In this document: piece by piece, positions 13,619-22,784 of the stretch
Layout: each line of letters begins with the position of its first letter
Numbering within the stretch: the stretch's first letter is position 1
NCBI RefSeq assembly: GCF_007671725.1
Contig: NZ_VCNM01000001.1
Coordinates: forward strand, 1,240,001-1,304,000
Length of the DNA stretch: 64,000 bases
Direction of reading: 5' to 3'
Origin: Halorubrum depositum
GTDB lineage: Archaea > Halobacteriota > Halobacteria > Halobacteriales > Haloferacaceae
Position numbers and translations under genes: made by a program
Notes under the pieces: generated by a model
Told to the model about the DNA's origin: nothing
The model's database searches: none
The model's input: the letters and a program-made list of their open reading frames with translations, nothing else

Positions 13619-14755
13619 ATGGGAACGGGGCTCGGCATCCGTGGGGCGCTCCGCGAGGCCGTCGACCGCCTCGAGCCCCCGCCGCGCGCGGTCGACTGGT
13701 CGCTGTTCGCGTTCGTCGCCGCGGAGGTCGTCACCGGGCTCGTCTCCTTCACCGTCGGCGTCCCCGAGGGGTGGCCCCTCTTTTGGCTCCACCGCTCGCT
13801 CGGGTTCGCCATCGTCGTCCTGCTCGCGTGGAAGCTCGCGCGCGTCCGGGGCCGGCTCACGGACCCGAGCCTGTGGCGCCGGTCGACGGCGCTGTCGGTC
13901 CTGACGCTCGTCGCCGCCCTGGGAGCCCTTTCGACCGGGATCGTCTGGGTCTTCGGGCTCGACGTGCGGCTCTCCTACTGGACGCTCCTCTCGGTCCACG
14001 TCGGGTTCGGACTGGTCCTGCTCCCGCTGGTGGCCGCGCACGCGACGACCCGGTTCCGGCTCCCGCGGCGGGTCGACTTCGAGCGCCGACGGACCGCGGT
14101 GCGGTACACGGTCCTGCTGGCCGCCGGCGCGGCGACCTATCGGCTCCAGCAGGGCGTCAACGACCTCCTCGACACGGCCGGCGCGGACCGGCGGTTTACC
14201 GGGTCACAGCCCCGCGAGGGCGAGGGGAACGGCGCGTTCCCGGTCACCTCGTGGGTCGCCGACGACCCCGACCCGATCGACCGAAAGGCGTACCGGCTGC
14301 GGGTCGAGGGGCTCGTGAGCGACCCCGTCGAACTGACCGCCGACGAGGTCGCGGCCGGCCACGAGACGGCGGCCCTGCTCGACTGCACGAGCGGCTGGTA
14401 CACGGTGCAGGAGTGGGGCGGGATCCGCGTCGGCGACCTGCTCGACGCGGCCGGGGGGTCGGAGGCGGCCGGCGGCTTCGGGGACGCCGGCGACTCGGAC
14501 CGCGAGCCGGCCTACGTCCGGTTCACGTCAGTGACGGGGTACCGCTGGAGCCTCCCGCTCGACGAGGCCGAGGACGCCCTGCTCGCCACCCACGTCGGCG
14601 GCGAGCGATTGTCCCACGGCCACGGCGCGCCCGCCCGGCTCGTCGCTCCCGATCGGAGGGGGTTCCAGTGGGTGAAGTGGGTGACGCGCGTGGAGGTGCG
14701 GGCGGAGTACGACCTCGGGCAGTGGGTGGTGACGCTGGTGAGCGGGTTCGAGTAG
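13619..14755 (+). CDS. Molybdopterin sulfite-oxidase-like protein with membrane domain
   Basis: A 378-residue fusion. Residues about 25-170 contain four membrane helices resembling a cytochrome b561/DUF4405-type unit (WPLFWLHRSLGFAIVVLLAW, and SVHVGFGLVLLPLVAAHATT, with candidate heme histidines). The C-terminal part (AYRLRVEGLVSDPVELTADE) is a sulfite-oxidase-family molybdopterin domain; its Mo-ligand cysteine is in LLDCTSGWYTVQEWGGI. The late GFQWVKWVTRVEV is a family signature. It probably passes electrons across the membrane; the substrate is uncertain. A second protein of similar design is at 24231-25778. Confidence 0.8.
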   Translation: MGTGLGIRGALREAVDRLEPPPRAVDWSLFAFVAAEVVTGLVSFTVGVPEGWPLFWLHRSLGFAIVVLLAWKLARVRGRLTDPSLWRRSTALSVLTLVAALGALSTGIVWVFGLDVRLSYWTLLSVHVGFGLVLLPLVAAHATTRFRLPRRVDFERRRTAVRYTVLLAAGAATYRLQQGVNDLLDTAGADRRFTGSQPREGEGNGAFPVTSWVADDPDPIDRKAYRLRVEGLVSDPVELTADEVAAGHETAALLDCTSGWYTVQEWGGIRVGDLLDAAGGSEAAGGFGDAGDSDREPAYVRFTSVTGYRWSLPLDEAEDALLATHVGGERLSHGHGAPARLVAPDRRGFQWVKWVTRVEVRAEYDLGQWVVTLVSGFE

Positions 14756-14787
14756 CCGGCTCTCCGGCGGCTCGAGTGGAGGACCGA

Positions 14788-17250
14788 CTACTCGTACTCG
14801 CTGCCGACGACCTCGCGGATGCGCTCGGCGGTCACCGGGCCGACGCCTTCGACCTCCAGCAGGTCGTCCTCGGGCGCGGTCATGACGGCCTCGACGGTGC
14901 CGAAGTGTTCGAGCAGGGTCCGGGCCGTGACCGGGCCGATGTCGGCGATGGCGGAGACGACGTACTCCTGCTGTTCCGCGCGGGTCTTCGTCGTCTTCTC
15001 CCCGTGGACGCTCACCTCGCGGTCGCGCGTCTCCTGCTCCCGCTTGGCGATGGTCGCGAGGAGTTCCGTGGTGTCTCCCTCGTCCTCGGTCCGGAGGACG
15101 CTCACGTCGAAGTCGACCGCGAGCGACGCGAGCGCGCCGCGGATCGCGTTGGGGTCGATGTCGCGCTGGCCGTAGAGGTTCGTCCCCTCGACGACCATCA
15201 CGGGGCGGGCGTACGCCCGCGAGAGCTCGCCGACCTGCTCGAACATCGAGCGGTCGGCGTCGAGCATCGAGTCGACGAAGTCGGCCGCCGACTTGCGCTC
15301 GACGGCGACCCGGTCGGAGAGCACGTAGTCGCCGACCGCGAGCGTCTCCAGCCGGGTGACGAGCCCGTCGCGGGTCGAGAGGTTCTTCGCGATGGAGGAG
15401 TCGAGCTCGCGCTGGTCGACGACGACCTCGACACCGTCGTCGACGCCGGCGGTCGCGACGACGCCGTCGTCGTCGCCGTCGGCTTCCGCGTCGCTCTCGT
15501 CGTCCGTCTCGTCTCCGCCCGCGCGCGCCTCCGCCGCGAAGTCGGTCAGTCCGGCGTCGTCGTTACTACCGTCGGCGGGGTCGTCGCTCCCGTCACCGCC
15601 GTCGTTGGCGTCGCCGGCGTTCCCGTCGGGCTCCGGCTCGGCATCGCGCTCGGCGGACCCCCCGGCGAACGCGTCGAGGCCGGCCTGCCCGTCGTCGCCC
15701 ACGGTCTCCTCGATGTCGTCGGTGGCCTCCTTCAGCTCGGCGAGCTGACTGGCCATCTTTTTTTCGCGCCGCCGCGAGATCCAGAAGAACGCCTCGTCGC
15801 GGGTGTCCTCGGCCATCAGGACGACCACCTTCCCCTCCGCCTGCCGGCCGGTCCGCCCCTTGCGCTGGATCGAGCGGATCGCGGTGGGGACCGGCTCGTA
15901 GAAGCAGACCAGGTCGACCTCGGGGACGTCGAGCCCCTCCTCGGCGACGCTCGTGGAGACCAGCACCTCGAACTCGCCGGCCTTGAAATCGTCGAGGGTC
16001 TCCTGCTGCTGTTTCTGGGTCATCCCGTCGGAGCCCTCCTTGTCGCCCTGCCCGACGAACTTCCGGACGTCGAAGCTCGCGGAGAGGAACTCCACGAGCG
16101 CCTCCGCGGTGTCGCGGGACTCCGTGAACAGGATGGCGCGCTCGCCCTCGTTGATCCCGAGGGTTTCGGCCAAGAGGATCCGGGCCTTCGAGAACTTCGG
16201 GTGGAGCCCGTCGAACGCCTCCGCCTTCCGCATCGCCTCCCGCACCTTGGGGTCGGCGACCATCCGCTGGCTCGCCTTCGACGCCCCCGAGGAGCGGGCG
16301 GCCTCGCGCTGCCGTTCGAAGTAGCGCCGGACGGACTCGACCGACTGCGTCTCGACCAGCTCGGTCGCGCGTCTGAGCTTCATCACCTCGGCGTGGGTGC
16401 TCATCCCCTTGTACCCGTCCGACTGGTCGTTGTCCATCATCTGCTTCAGCTGTCCGCGCATCTTGTTGAGGTCCTTCTGCGAGAGGTCCGGGTTCGTCGT
16501 GTTGGTCACGCCGAGCGACTTGAGCTTCTCCAGTCGGTCGGTGATCACCTCGTTGAGCGCGTCGCGGATTTCGAGGACCTCGTCCGGGAGCGTCACCTGC
16601 TCCCACTGTACGTCGGTGTCGTGGGTGTACTCGTCGACGTCGGCGTCCGCCTCGGTCATCACCTCGACGTTCGAGAGCCCGAGGTTTTCACAGACCGTCT
16701 CGATCTCCTCGGTGTCGCCGCCGGGCGAGGCCGACATCCCGGTGACGAGCGGGTCGGCCGCGTCGGCGTGGTACCGCTCCGCGATGTAGACGTACGCGTA
16801 GTCGCCGGTCGCGCGGTGGCACTCGTCGAAGGTGAGGTGAGTCACGTCCCGCAGCGAGATCCGGTTGCCGACCAGGTCGTTCTCGACGACCTGCGGGGTC
16901 GCGATCACGATCCGGGCGTCGTTCCAGAGCGCGGCGCGGTCGTCCGGTTTCACGTCCCCGGTGAAGACGACGATCTCGTCGTCCGGGACCGAGAGAGCCT
17001 CGCGGTAGAAGTCGGCGTGCTGCTGAACGAGGGGTTTGGTGGGGGCCAAGAAGAGCGCCTTCCCGCCGACCTCGTAGAGGCGCTCGGCGGTGACGAGCAG
17101 GCTGACCGTGGTCTTGCCGAGGCCGGTCGGGAGACAGACGAGGGTGTGGTCGCGGGCCGCGGACTCCGCCAACTGGAGCTGGTAGCGGCGCTCCTGGAGG
17201 AAGTCGTCGACGAGCAGGGGTCTGTCGATGCCGGCGGCCTCGGTCGCCAT
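14788..17250 (-). CDS. hef: Hef helicase-nuclease
   Basis: An 820-residue full-length Hef, the archaeal relative of FANCM/XPF. The helicase half has Walker A (PTGLGKTT, about residues 41-48), DECH (TFDECHRA) and motif VI (QRKGRTGRQAEG). The acidic linker (about residues 510-590) varies in this family. The nuclease half begins near DGVEVVVDQRELDSSIAKNL and shows the VERKSAADF active site. Two helix-hairpin-helix motifs end the protein (IGPVTARTLLEHFG and VEGVGPVTAERIREVV). It unwinds and cuts stalled replication forks. All catalytic motifs are intact. It lies 53 nt downstream of a 34-residue micro-ORF. Confidence 0.95.
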   Translation of the reverse strand: MATEAAGIDRPLLVDDFLQERRYQLQLAESAARDHTLVCLPTGLGKTTVSLLVTAERLYEVGGKALFLAPTKPLVQQHADFYREALSVPDDEIVVFTGDVKPDDRAALWNDARIVIATPQVVENDLVGNRISLRDVTHLTFDECHRATGDYAYVYIAERYHADAADPLVTGMSASPGGDTEEIETVCENLGLSNVEVMTEADADVDEYTHDTDVQWEQVTLPDEVLEIRDALNEVITDRLEKLKSLGVTNTTNPDLSQKDLNKMRGQLKQMMDNDQSDGYKGMSTHAEVMKLRRATELVETQSVESVRRYFERQREAARSSGASKASQRMVADPKVREAMRKAEAFDGLHPKFSKARILLAETLGINEGERAILFTESRDTAEALVEFLSASFDVRKFVGQGDKEGSDGMTQKQQQETLDDFKAGEFEVLVSTSVAEEGLDVPEVDLVCFYEPVPTAIRSIQRKGRTGRQAEGKVVVLMAEDTRDEAFFWISRRREKKMASQLAELKEATDDIEETVGDDGQAGLDAFAGGSAERDAEPEPDGNAGDANDGGDGSDDPADGSNDDAGLTDFAAEARAGGDETDDESDAEADGDDDGVVATAGVDDGVEVVVDQRELDSSIAKNLSTRDGLVTRLETLAVGDYVLSDRVAVERKSAADFVDSMLDADRSMFEQVGELSRAYARPVMVVEGTNLYGQRDIDPNAIRGALASLAVDFDVSVLRTEDEGDTTELLATIAKREQETRDREVSVHGEKTTKTRAEQQEYVVSAIADIGPVTARTLLEHFGTVEAVMTAPEDDLLEVEGVGPVTAERIREVVGSEYE

Positions 17251-17302
17251 CGGCGACGCTTCGCCGCCGTCGGCCTAAAGCCTTCGCGAAGCGGGGTGAA
17301 AG

Positions 17303-17407
17303 TTATCGTTCGGCGGAGCGCTCCTCTCGGTGCTCCTCGGGTACGTCCTCGTCGACCAGCTCCGCCCACTCCGCGAGCCGGTCTCCGGATGGTGTTTGCG
17401 CGCTCAT
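17303..17407 (-). CDS. 34-residue micro-protein upstream of hef
   Basis: The frame reads MSAQTPSGDRLAEWAELVDE then DVPEEHREERSAER. It is acidic, amphipathic and helix-prone. It ends 53 nt before the hef start on the same strand and has a TAAAATAG box about 35-40 nt before its ATG, so hef may be expressed from this promoter. The rest of the 17251-17561 gap shows only promoter-like AT-rich sequence. Confidence 0.4.
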   Translation of the reverse strand: MSAQTPSGDRLAEWAELVDEDVPEEHREERSAER

Positions 17408-17561
17408 CAGGGGACGGATCTCCGTGGTACGTCTTAACAGTTACTCCTATTTTACACGGTTTCACATCGGTCCGGCGCCGTCGAGGCGCGCGGCCGACGA
17501 CGGCGCGAGAGGGTCGACCGCGACTCGCACCCCTTTTACCGTTCACGCGCGTCCGGCCGGC

Positions 17562-18002
17562 ATGAGCAAACTCGACGAGTTCCTCGCCGGCGAGCGGCTC
17601 GACGACGTCGTCTTCTACCTGAGCGACGCGTACCTCGACGACGACTCCCGGCTCCGCAACGTCGGCACCGAGACGGGCGAGGGCGTGCGGCTGATCCTCG
17701 ACGGCGAGACCGGCCGGTCGGCGTTCGAGGCCGGCACGGGGATGGGCGCGATGGAGTTCGCGAAGACCGCGATGGGCGCCGAGGGGACGATCGCCCGGTC
17801 GCTCGACGGCGGGGAGTGCCCCTTCGCGGACGACGCACCCGACGAGGACCACGACGTCAGCTTCGTCTTCGCGTTCGCGGAGGCGCAGAACGAGGAGGTC
17901 GGCGGGCTCTACGCCGAGGGCGACGTGGTCCACGCGTACGCTCACTGCGCCTGCGGCGAGAGCTACTCGCACAAGTGGATCGTCGGCGACCGCGACGAGT
18001 AA
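17562..18002 (+). CDS. Conserved haloarchaeal protein (possibly DUF5807)
   Basis: A 146-residue acidic soluble protein starting MSKLDEFLAGERLDDVVFYL at the ATG at 17562. It contains MGAMEFAKTAMGAEGTIARS and a C-terminal CACGESYSHKW that could contribute to metal binding together with an earlier Cys (GGECPFADD). I think it belongs to a haloarchaea-restricted family, possibly the one labelled DUF5807, but I cannot verify that here. A TTTTACC box lies about 28 nt upstream. It is convergent with the acyl-CoA synthetase. Function is unknown. Confidence 0.7.
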   Translation: MSKLDEFLAGERLDDVVFYLSDAYLDDDSRLRNVGTETGEGVRLILDGETGRSAFEAGTGMGAMEFAKTAMGAEGTIARSLDGGECPFADDAPDEDHDVSFVFAFAEAQNEEVGGLYAEGDVVHAYAHCACGESYSHKWIVGDRDE

Positions 18003-18029
18003 GAGTCGGAGACCACAGCGGGCCTGGTC

Positions 18030-19682
18030 TTATCCCTGCTCGGGCGCGTCCTCCTCCGGCACCGACCCCTCCACGAGCGACTGGTCGGCGTACCGCTCCC
18101 GGAGGTCCTTCTTCGAGAACTTCCCGGTGGCGGTCTTCGGCACCTCGTCGATGAACTCCACCGCGTCGGGAACCCACCACTTCGGGTACTCGTCGCGGAG
18201 TCCGGACTCGATCTCCTCGACTAAGGCCTCGCGGTCGACGCCGTCGGCCGCGACGACGAACGCGACCGGGCGCTCCTGCCAGCGCTCGTGGGGGACGCCG
18301 ATGACGGTCGCCTCGCTCACGCCGTCGTACGCCATGATCGCGTTCTCCAGCTCGACGCTGGAGATCCACTCGCCGCCCGACTTGATCACGTCTTTCGTGC
18401 GGTCGACGAGCTTGAGGTAGCCGTCCTCGTCGACGGTGACCACGTCGCCGGTCTTCAGCCAGCCGTCGACGAACTCCTCCTCGCTGGCCTCGGGCCGGGC
18501 GAAGTACTCCTTGGTGACCCACGGGCCCCGGACCCGGAGCTCGCCGAAGTCCTCGCCGTTCCACGGCACCTCCTCGCCGTCCTCGTCGATCACCTCGAAC
18601 TCCAGCCCGGGGGCGACGAGCCCCTGTTTCGACCGCTTGTCGACCTGCGTCTCGTAGTCGGCGTCACGCAGGTCGTCGGTGAGGTGAGAGACGGTGCCGA
18701 TCGGCGACATCTCGGTCATCCCCCACGCGTGGAGCACCTCGACGTCCCGGTCGTCGTACCACTCGATCAGCGCCCGCGGAGCGGCCGCGCCGCCGACGAT
18801 CACGGTGTCGAGCGTCGAGAGGTCGACGTCGTTCCCCTCGGCGATGTACTCCCGGAGCCCGAGCCAGACGGTCGGGACCCCCGCCGAGATGGTCACGCCC
18901 TCTTCCTCGATCAGCGCCGCGAGGTCGGCCGGACTCGGCGACGGGCCGGGGTAGACGTGTTTCGCGCCCGCCGCGGTCGCGGTGAACGGCATCCCCCACG
19001 CGTTGACGTGGAACATGGGAACGACCGGCATCACCACGTCGGAGTCCTCCATCGGGATCCCCTGCGGCGTCTGCGAGGCCATCGTGTGGCTCCACAGCAT
19101 CGACTGCGTGTACTCGACGCCCTTCGGCTTCCCCGTCGTCCCGGAGGTGTAACAGAGCCCGGCCGGCTGGTCGCTCGGGAGTTCGGGCCAGTCGTACTCG
19201 GTCGGCTGGTCCGCGACGAACTCCTCGTAGGGCGTGGCGTCGAGCTCGTCGATCTCGGACGAGCCCATCACGACGAAGTCGACGTCGGCGAACTCCTCGG
19301 CGCCCTCGGCCGCCGCCGCGAGCTTCGGAGCCAGCGACGGGTCGACGAAGATTATCTCGTCGTCGGCGTCGTCGACGATGTACCGGATGTGCTCGTCCGG
19401 CAGCAGGGGGTTGATCGTGTGGAGCTGCGCGCCGGTGTTCGGGACGCCGAAGTACGTCTCGAAGTGACGCGTGTGGTTCCAGCAGAACGTCGCGATCCGG
19501 TCGCCGCGCTCGATCCCGCGGTCGTCGAGCGCGTTCGCGAGCCGGGCGGTGCGGTCGGCGTACTCGGCGTACGTGTGTCGCGTGCGGCCCTCGTGGGTCC
19601 GGGAGACGATCTCCGTGTCGGGGTACAGTCGTTCGGCGCGCCACAGGAACGGTCGGAGCGTCTGCGAGTGTCCACCGGGCAT
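18030..19682 (-). CDS. Fatty-acid/medium-chain acyl-CoA synthetase (AMP-binding)
   Basis: A 550-residue ANL-superfamily enzyme. The phosphate-binding loop is YTSGTTGKPKGVEYTQ, the adenine motif is AWGMTEMSP, the Asp for ribose is in DGWLKTGDVV, the hinge is VDRTKDVIKSGGEWIS and the catalytic Lys is in PKTATGKFSKKDL. This set is complete. It activates a carboxylic acid to its CoA ester via an acyl-adenylate. The length and the GGEWIS pattern match the long/medium-chain fatty-acid group; the natural chain length is not determined. It is a single gene, convergent with the preceding gene. Confidence 0.88.
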   Translation of the reverse strand: MPGGHSQTLRPFLWRAERLYPDTEIVSRTHEGRTRHTYAEYADRTARLANALDDRGIERGDRIATFCWNHTRHFETYFGVPNTGAQLHTINPLLPDEHIRYIVDDADDEIIFVDPSLAPKLAAAAEGAEEFADVDFVVMGSSEIDELDATPYEEFVADQPTEYDWPELPSDQPAGLCYTSGTTGKPKGVEYTQSMLWSHTMASQTPQGIPMEDSDVVMPVVPMFHVNAWGMPFTATAAGAKHVYPGPSPSPADLAALIEEEGVTISAGVPTVWLGLREYIAEGNDVDLSTLDTVIVGGAAAPRALIEWYDDRDVEVLHAWGMTEMSPIGTVSHLTDDLRDADYETQVDKRSKQGLVAPGLEFEVIDEDGEEVPWNGEDFGELRVRGPWVTKEYFARPEASEEEFVDGWLKTGDVVTVDEDGYLKLVDRTKDVIKSGGEWISSVELENAIMAYDGVSEATVIGVPHERWQERPVAFVVAADGVDREALVEEIESGLRDEYPKWWVPDAVEFIDEVPKTATGKFSKKDLRERYADQSLVEGSVPEEDAPEQG

Positions 19683-19904
19683 ACCTTACACACCATGGCG
19701 TCGAGAACTATGAACATTGCCATGATTGATGGTGATGGATCGGCGGCGTGAGGGGCTCGGCCGATCGTGTATGAAAGCTGGTCGCAGATCAGCGGCGAAC
19801 GCCGCCAAAAACCCGTCCGTTCGCTTATAAGCAGTTGCTGATGGAACGACGGAGAACACCGCCAAAGCCCCGCTCCGCACGGCACCTCACGCCTCCCCAG
19901 CCTC

Positions 19905-19983
19905 GTCGCTGGCACCCTCTGCTTCGCTTCGGGAGCCAGCGACTCCCTCGCACGCGCTCCTCGTGGCCGCCCTTGGCGGCCAC
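19905..19983. repeat. Palindrome-rich sequence, possible dispersed repeat
   Basis: It contains a 9-bp inverted repeat (GTCGCTGGC at 19905-19913 with GCCAGCGAC at 19935-19943) and then a strong hairpin (GTGGCCGCC at 19963-19971, loop CTT, GGCGGCCAC at 19975-19983) whose stem continues imperfectly outward. The style resembles non-coding repeat elements scattered in Halorubrum-type genomes; a copy elsewhere was not found in this window. Confidence 0.45.
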
Positions 19984-20016
19984 TCGGAGGCGCGCGCCGA
20001 CCGCACGATAGTATAT

Positions 20017-20024
20017 AAAAAAAA
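20017..20024 (-). terminator. T-tract terminator after metX
   Basis: Eight consecutive T residues on the minus strand, five nucleotides past the metX stop codon, as in archaeal T-stretch terminators. Confidence 0.6.
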
Positions 20025-20029
20025 GTCCG

Positions 20030-21313
20030 CTATCCCCGAAAGAGGCTCGCGTGCACCGGCGCGTGGTCGGACTCGGGACGCGCGGACTCGTCGCCCTCGC
20101 CGCCGTCGTCGGAGACGGCCCGGCCCTCGACGCCCTCCGCGAGGAAGTCGCGGAGCGGCGGGCCGACGTGCTCGGGCTCGACGAGGAAGGCGTCGTGGCC
20201 GTGGTCGGAGTCGATCACGTGGTGGGCGACGGGGACGTCGCGGTCGCGGAAGGCGGTCGCGAGCGACGCGGACTGCTCGACGGTGAAGTGCCAGTCGGCG
20301 GTGAAGCTCATCAGCAGCGCCTCGCCCTCGAAGGCGGCGAGGGCGTCGGCGTCGGTACCGTGGCCGGCGGAGAGGTCGTACTCGTCCATCGCGCGCGTGA
20401 GGTAGAGGTAGCTGTTGGCGTCGAAGCGCTCGCTGAACCCCTCGGCCTGGTAGTCGAGGTACGACTCCACCTCTCGGTACGGGAAGAAGGCCGCCGTCGG
20501 CTCCGGCGGCAGCCCGAGGTCGCCCTCCTCGCGGGTCAGCGAGTCGCGGCCCGCGGAGCGGCGGCCGAACTTGCGCTCCATCGACGCCTTCGAGAGGTAC
20601 ATGATGTGGCCGATCTGGCGGGCCAGGGCGAGCCCCTCGTCGGGCGAGGGGCGGTCCTCGCCGTAGTAGTCGCCGCCGTTCCAGTTGGGGTCCGCGCGGA
20701 TCGCGCGGCGGGCGACCGCGTCGAGCGCGAGGCATTGCGCGTCGAGCCGCCCGGCGGTCGCGATGGGGACGATCCGATCGACGTCGTCCGGGTAGCGCTT
20801 CGCCCACTCCAGGACGTTCATCCCGCCGACGCTCCCGCCGACGACGGCGCGCAGGCGTCCCACGCCGAGCTCGTCGAGCAGGCGGCGCTGAGCGCGCGCC
20901 CAGTCTTCGACCTGCACCGGCGGGAACGCGGTCCCCCACCGGTCGTGGTCGGGCTCGTCGGGGAGGTCGAGGTCGGCGGGGCGCTCGCTCGCCGGGCCGG
21001 TCGTGCCGTAACAGGAGCCGGGGACGTTCGCGCAGACGACGAAGTACTCCGTCGTGTCGATCGCCTTCCCCGGGCCGACGATGTCGTCCCACCACGCGCG
21101 GGCCTGTCCCGCCTGCCCGGCGTCCCGCTCGGGGGACGGCGAGCGCGCGACGTTCTGGCTCCCGGTGAGCGCGTGGCAGACTAACACGACGTTGTCGCCG
21201 TCGAACTCGCCGTGCGTCTCGTAGGCGACCTCCAGGTCGGGGACCGACTGACCGCACTCGAAGACGAACTCGCCGAGCGAGACGGTCCCCTCCTCCGAGG
21301 GCGTCGCGCTCAT
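20030..21313 (-). CDS. metX: Homoserine O-acetyltransferase
   Basis: A 427-residue alpha/beta hydrolase-fold acyltransferase. The nucleophile elbow is [15 protein letters not shown], the oxyanion/family motif is [12 protein letters not shown], the catalytic Asp lies in [13 protein letters not shown] and the His in [24 protein letters not shown] is a MetX signature. It acetylates homoserine for methionine synthesis; some relatives use succinyl-CoA, but haloarchaeal proteins paired with MetY are normally acetyl-type. It is the second gene of an operon, one nucleotide after metY, and is followed by a T-tract. The C-terminal 30 residues are an acidic, low-complexity tail. Confidence 0.9.
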   Translation of the reverse strand: MSATPSEEGTVSLGEFVFECGQSVPDLEVAYETHGEFDGDNVVLVCHALTGSQNVARSPSPERDAGQAGQARAWWDDIVGPGKAIDTTEYFVVCANVPGSCYGTTGPASERPADLDLPDEPDHDRWGTAFPPVQVEDWARAQRRLLDELGVGRLRAVVGGSVGGMNVLEWAKRYPDDVDRIVPIATAGRLDAQCLALDAVARRAIRADPNWNGGDYYGEDRPSPDEGLALARQIGHIMYLSKASMERKFGRRSAGRDSLTREEGDLGLPPEPTAAFFPYREVESYLDYQAEGFSERFDANSYLYLTRAMDEYDLSAGHGTDADALAAFEGEALLMSFTADWHFTVEQSASLATAFRDRDVPVAHHVIDSDHGHDAFLVEPEHVGPPLRDFLAEGVEGRAVSDDGGEGDESARPESDHAPVHASLFRG

Positions 21314-21314
21314 C

Positions 21315-22607
21315 TCACTTCCCCCCGGCCGCGCGCTCGCCCGCCGACAGCCCGCGGTCGAGGTCGGCGATCACGTCGTCGGGGTCCTCGATCCCGACGG
21401 AGAGCCGGAGCATGTCGGGGAAGACGCCGGCGAGCCGCTGCTGGGTCTCGTCCATCTGCGCGTGCGTGGTGGAGGCGGGGTGGATGACGAGCGTCTTCGC
21501 GTCGCCGACGTTGGCGAGGAAGCTCGTCAGCTCGACGGACTCGCACAGCGTCTTCGCGGCCTCGTAGCCGCCGTCGACGCCGAACGTGACCATCCCGCCG
21601 AACCCGTCCAGGTACTCGGCGGCGTTGTCGTGGCTCGGGTGGTCCTCGAAGCCGGGGTACGTCACCCAGCCGACCCGGTCGTCGTCGCGGAGGAACTCGG
21701 CGACCGTCCGCGCGTTCTCGCAGTGACGGTCCATCCGGAGCGGGAGCGTGTTGAGCCCCTGGATCGTCTGCCACGCGTCGAAGGGGGACTGCTGGCCGCC
21801 CGTCGGGCGCACGCCGCGCTGGCGGGCGACGTTGCCGAAGGCGGCGTCGCCGAACCGCTCGACGAAGTCGATCGGGAAGGCGGGCGACTCCCCGTCCAGT
21901 TCGTCGTAGTCGGCGTCCGGGTGGTCCCACGGGAACTGCCCGCCGTCGACGACGACGCCGCCGACGGTGGTCCCGTTGCCCGTGATCCACTTCGTCGTCG
22001 ACTCCCAGGTGATGTCGGCGCCGTGCTCGAACGGCCGACAGAGGTACGGGGTCGCGAACGTGTTGTCGACGACGAGCGGCACCGCGTTGTCGTGGGCGAT
22101 CTCCGCGAGCCGCTCGAAGTCCGGCGTGACGAGGGAGGGGTTCGCGATCGTCTCCACGTGGACGAACGCGGTGTCCTCGTCGATCACGTCCGCGTACGCC
22201 TCGTAGTCGAGCGTGTCGACGAGCCGGGCCTCGACCCCGCGGCGGTCCGCGATGCTGGTGAGGTACGCGGCCGTCCCGCCGTACATCTCGGAGCTGGCGA
22301 CGACGTTGTCGCCCGCGCTCGCGAGCACGGTCGTTATCGCGTCGAAGGCGGCCATCCCCGAGCCGGTTGCGACCGCGTCCGTCCCGCCGGAGAGGTCGGC
22401 GATCCGGTCCTCCAGGGCGCTCACGGTCGGGTTGGAGAGCCGGGAGTAGATGTGACCCTCCGCCCGGAGCGCGTACAGCTCCGCCGCCGTGTCCGCGTCG
22501 TCGAAGACGAACGAGGTCGTCTGGTGGATCGGGGTCGCGCGCGACCCGGTCGCCGGGTCGGCCTCGGCGCCGGCGTGGAGACTCCGGGTGTTGAACCCAC
22601 GTGTCAT
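21315..22607 (-). CDS. metY: O-acetylhomoserine sulfhydrylase
   Basis: A 430-residue PLP enzyme of the Cys/Met metabolism family. It opens with [20 protein letters not shown], shows the family [11 protein letters not shown], and the PLP Lys lies in [13 protein letters not shown]. The late [18 protein letters not shown] is typical of sulfhydrylases as opposed to cystathionine enzymes, as is the large insert around residues 220-270. With MetX it makes homocysteine directly from O-acetylhomoserine and sulfide. It is the first gene of the metY-metX operon with a TATA-like box about 31 nt upstream. Confidence 0.92.
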   Translation of the reverse strand: MTRGFNTRSLHAGAEADPATGSRATPIHQTTSFVFDDADTAAELYALRAEGHIYSRLSNPTVSALEDRIADLSGGTDAVATGSGMAAFDAITTVLASAGDNVVASSEMYGGTAAYLTSIADRRGVEARLVDTLDYEAYADVIDEDTAFVHVETIANPSLVTPDFERLAEIAHDNAVPLVVDNTFATPYLCRPFEHGADITWESTTKWITGNGTTVGGVVVDGGQFPWDHPDADYDELDGESPAFPIDFVERFGDAAFGNVARQRGVRPTGGQQSPFDAWQTIQGLNTLPLRMDRHCENARTVAEFLRDDDRVGWVTYPGFEDHPSHDNAAEYLDGFGGMVTFGVDGGYEAAKTLCESVELTSFLANVGDAKTLVIHPASTTHAQMDETQQRLAGVFPDMLRLSVGIEDPDDVIADLDRGLSAGERAAGGK

Positions 22608-22634
22608 GTGTGTAGTGCATATATCTGCAAAGGT

Positions 22635-22641
22635 CTATAAC
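22635..22641 (-). promoter_or_regulatory. TATA-like box of metY-metX
   Basis: The minus strand reads TTATAGA, about 31 nt before the metY ATG at 22607. Confidence 0.5.
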
Positions 22642-22784
22642 CGTCAGTTACGGCAAGTGATGCCTCGGTCTCCCCCGCCGAGGTGCGCGGCGTCGCTCCG
22701 TCTCCCCCGCCGCTTCGTCCGGCCGCGCTCGGCCGTCCCCACCGAAGCGTGAGTTTATCCCCGATCGCGAGCCAACGAGAGGTA

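Larger units (their letters stand above)
19683..20029. other. Intergenic stretch with palindromes
   Basis: About 350 nt between the acyl-CoA synthetase start and the metX end. No gene is supported. It contains the hairpin-rich sequence at 19905-19983 and the metX T-tract. The left part (19683-19860) shows only weak AT-rich signals. Confidence 0.6.

Noticed and set aside
13771-17565. A very long open frame (1264 codons) opposite hef
   Set aside because: It is an antisense shadow typical of high-GC coding DNA. Hef on the other strand has complete motifs.
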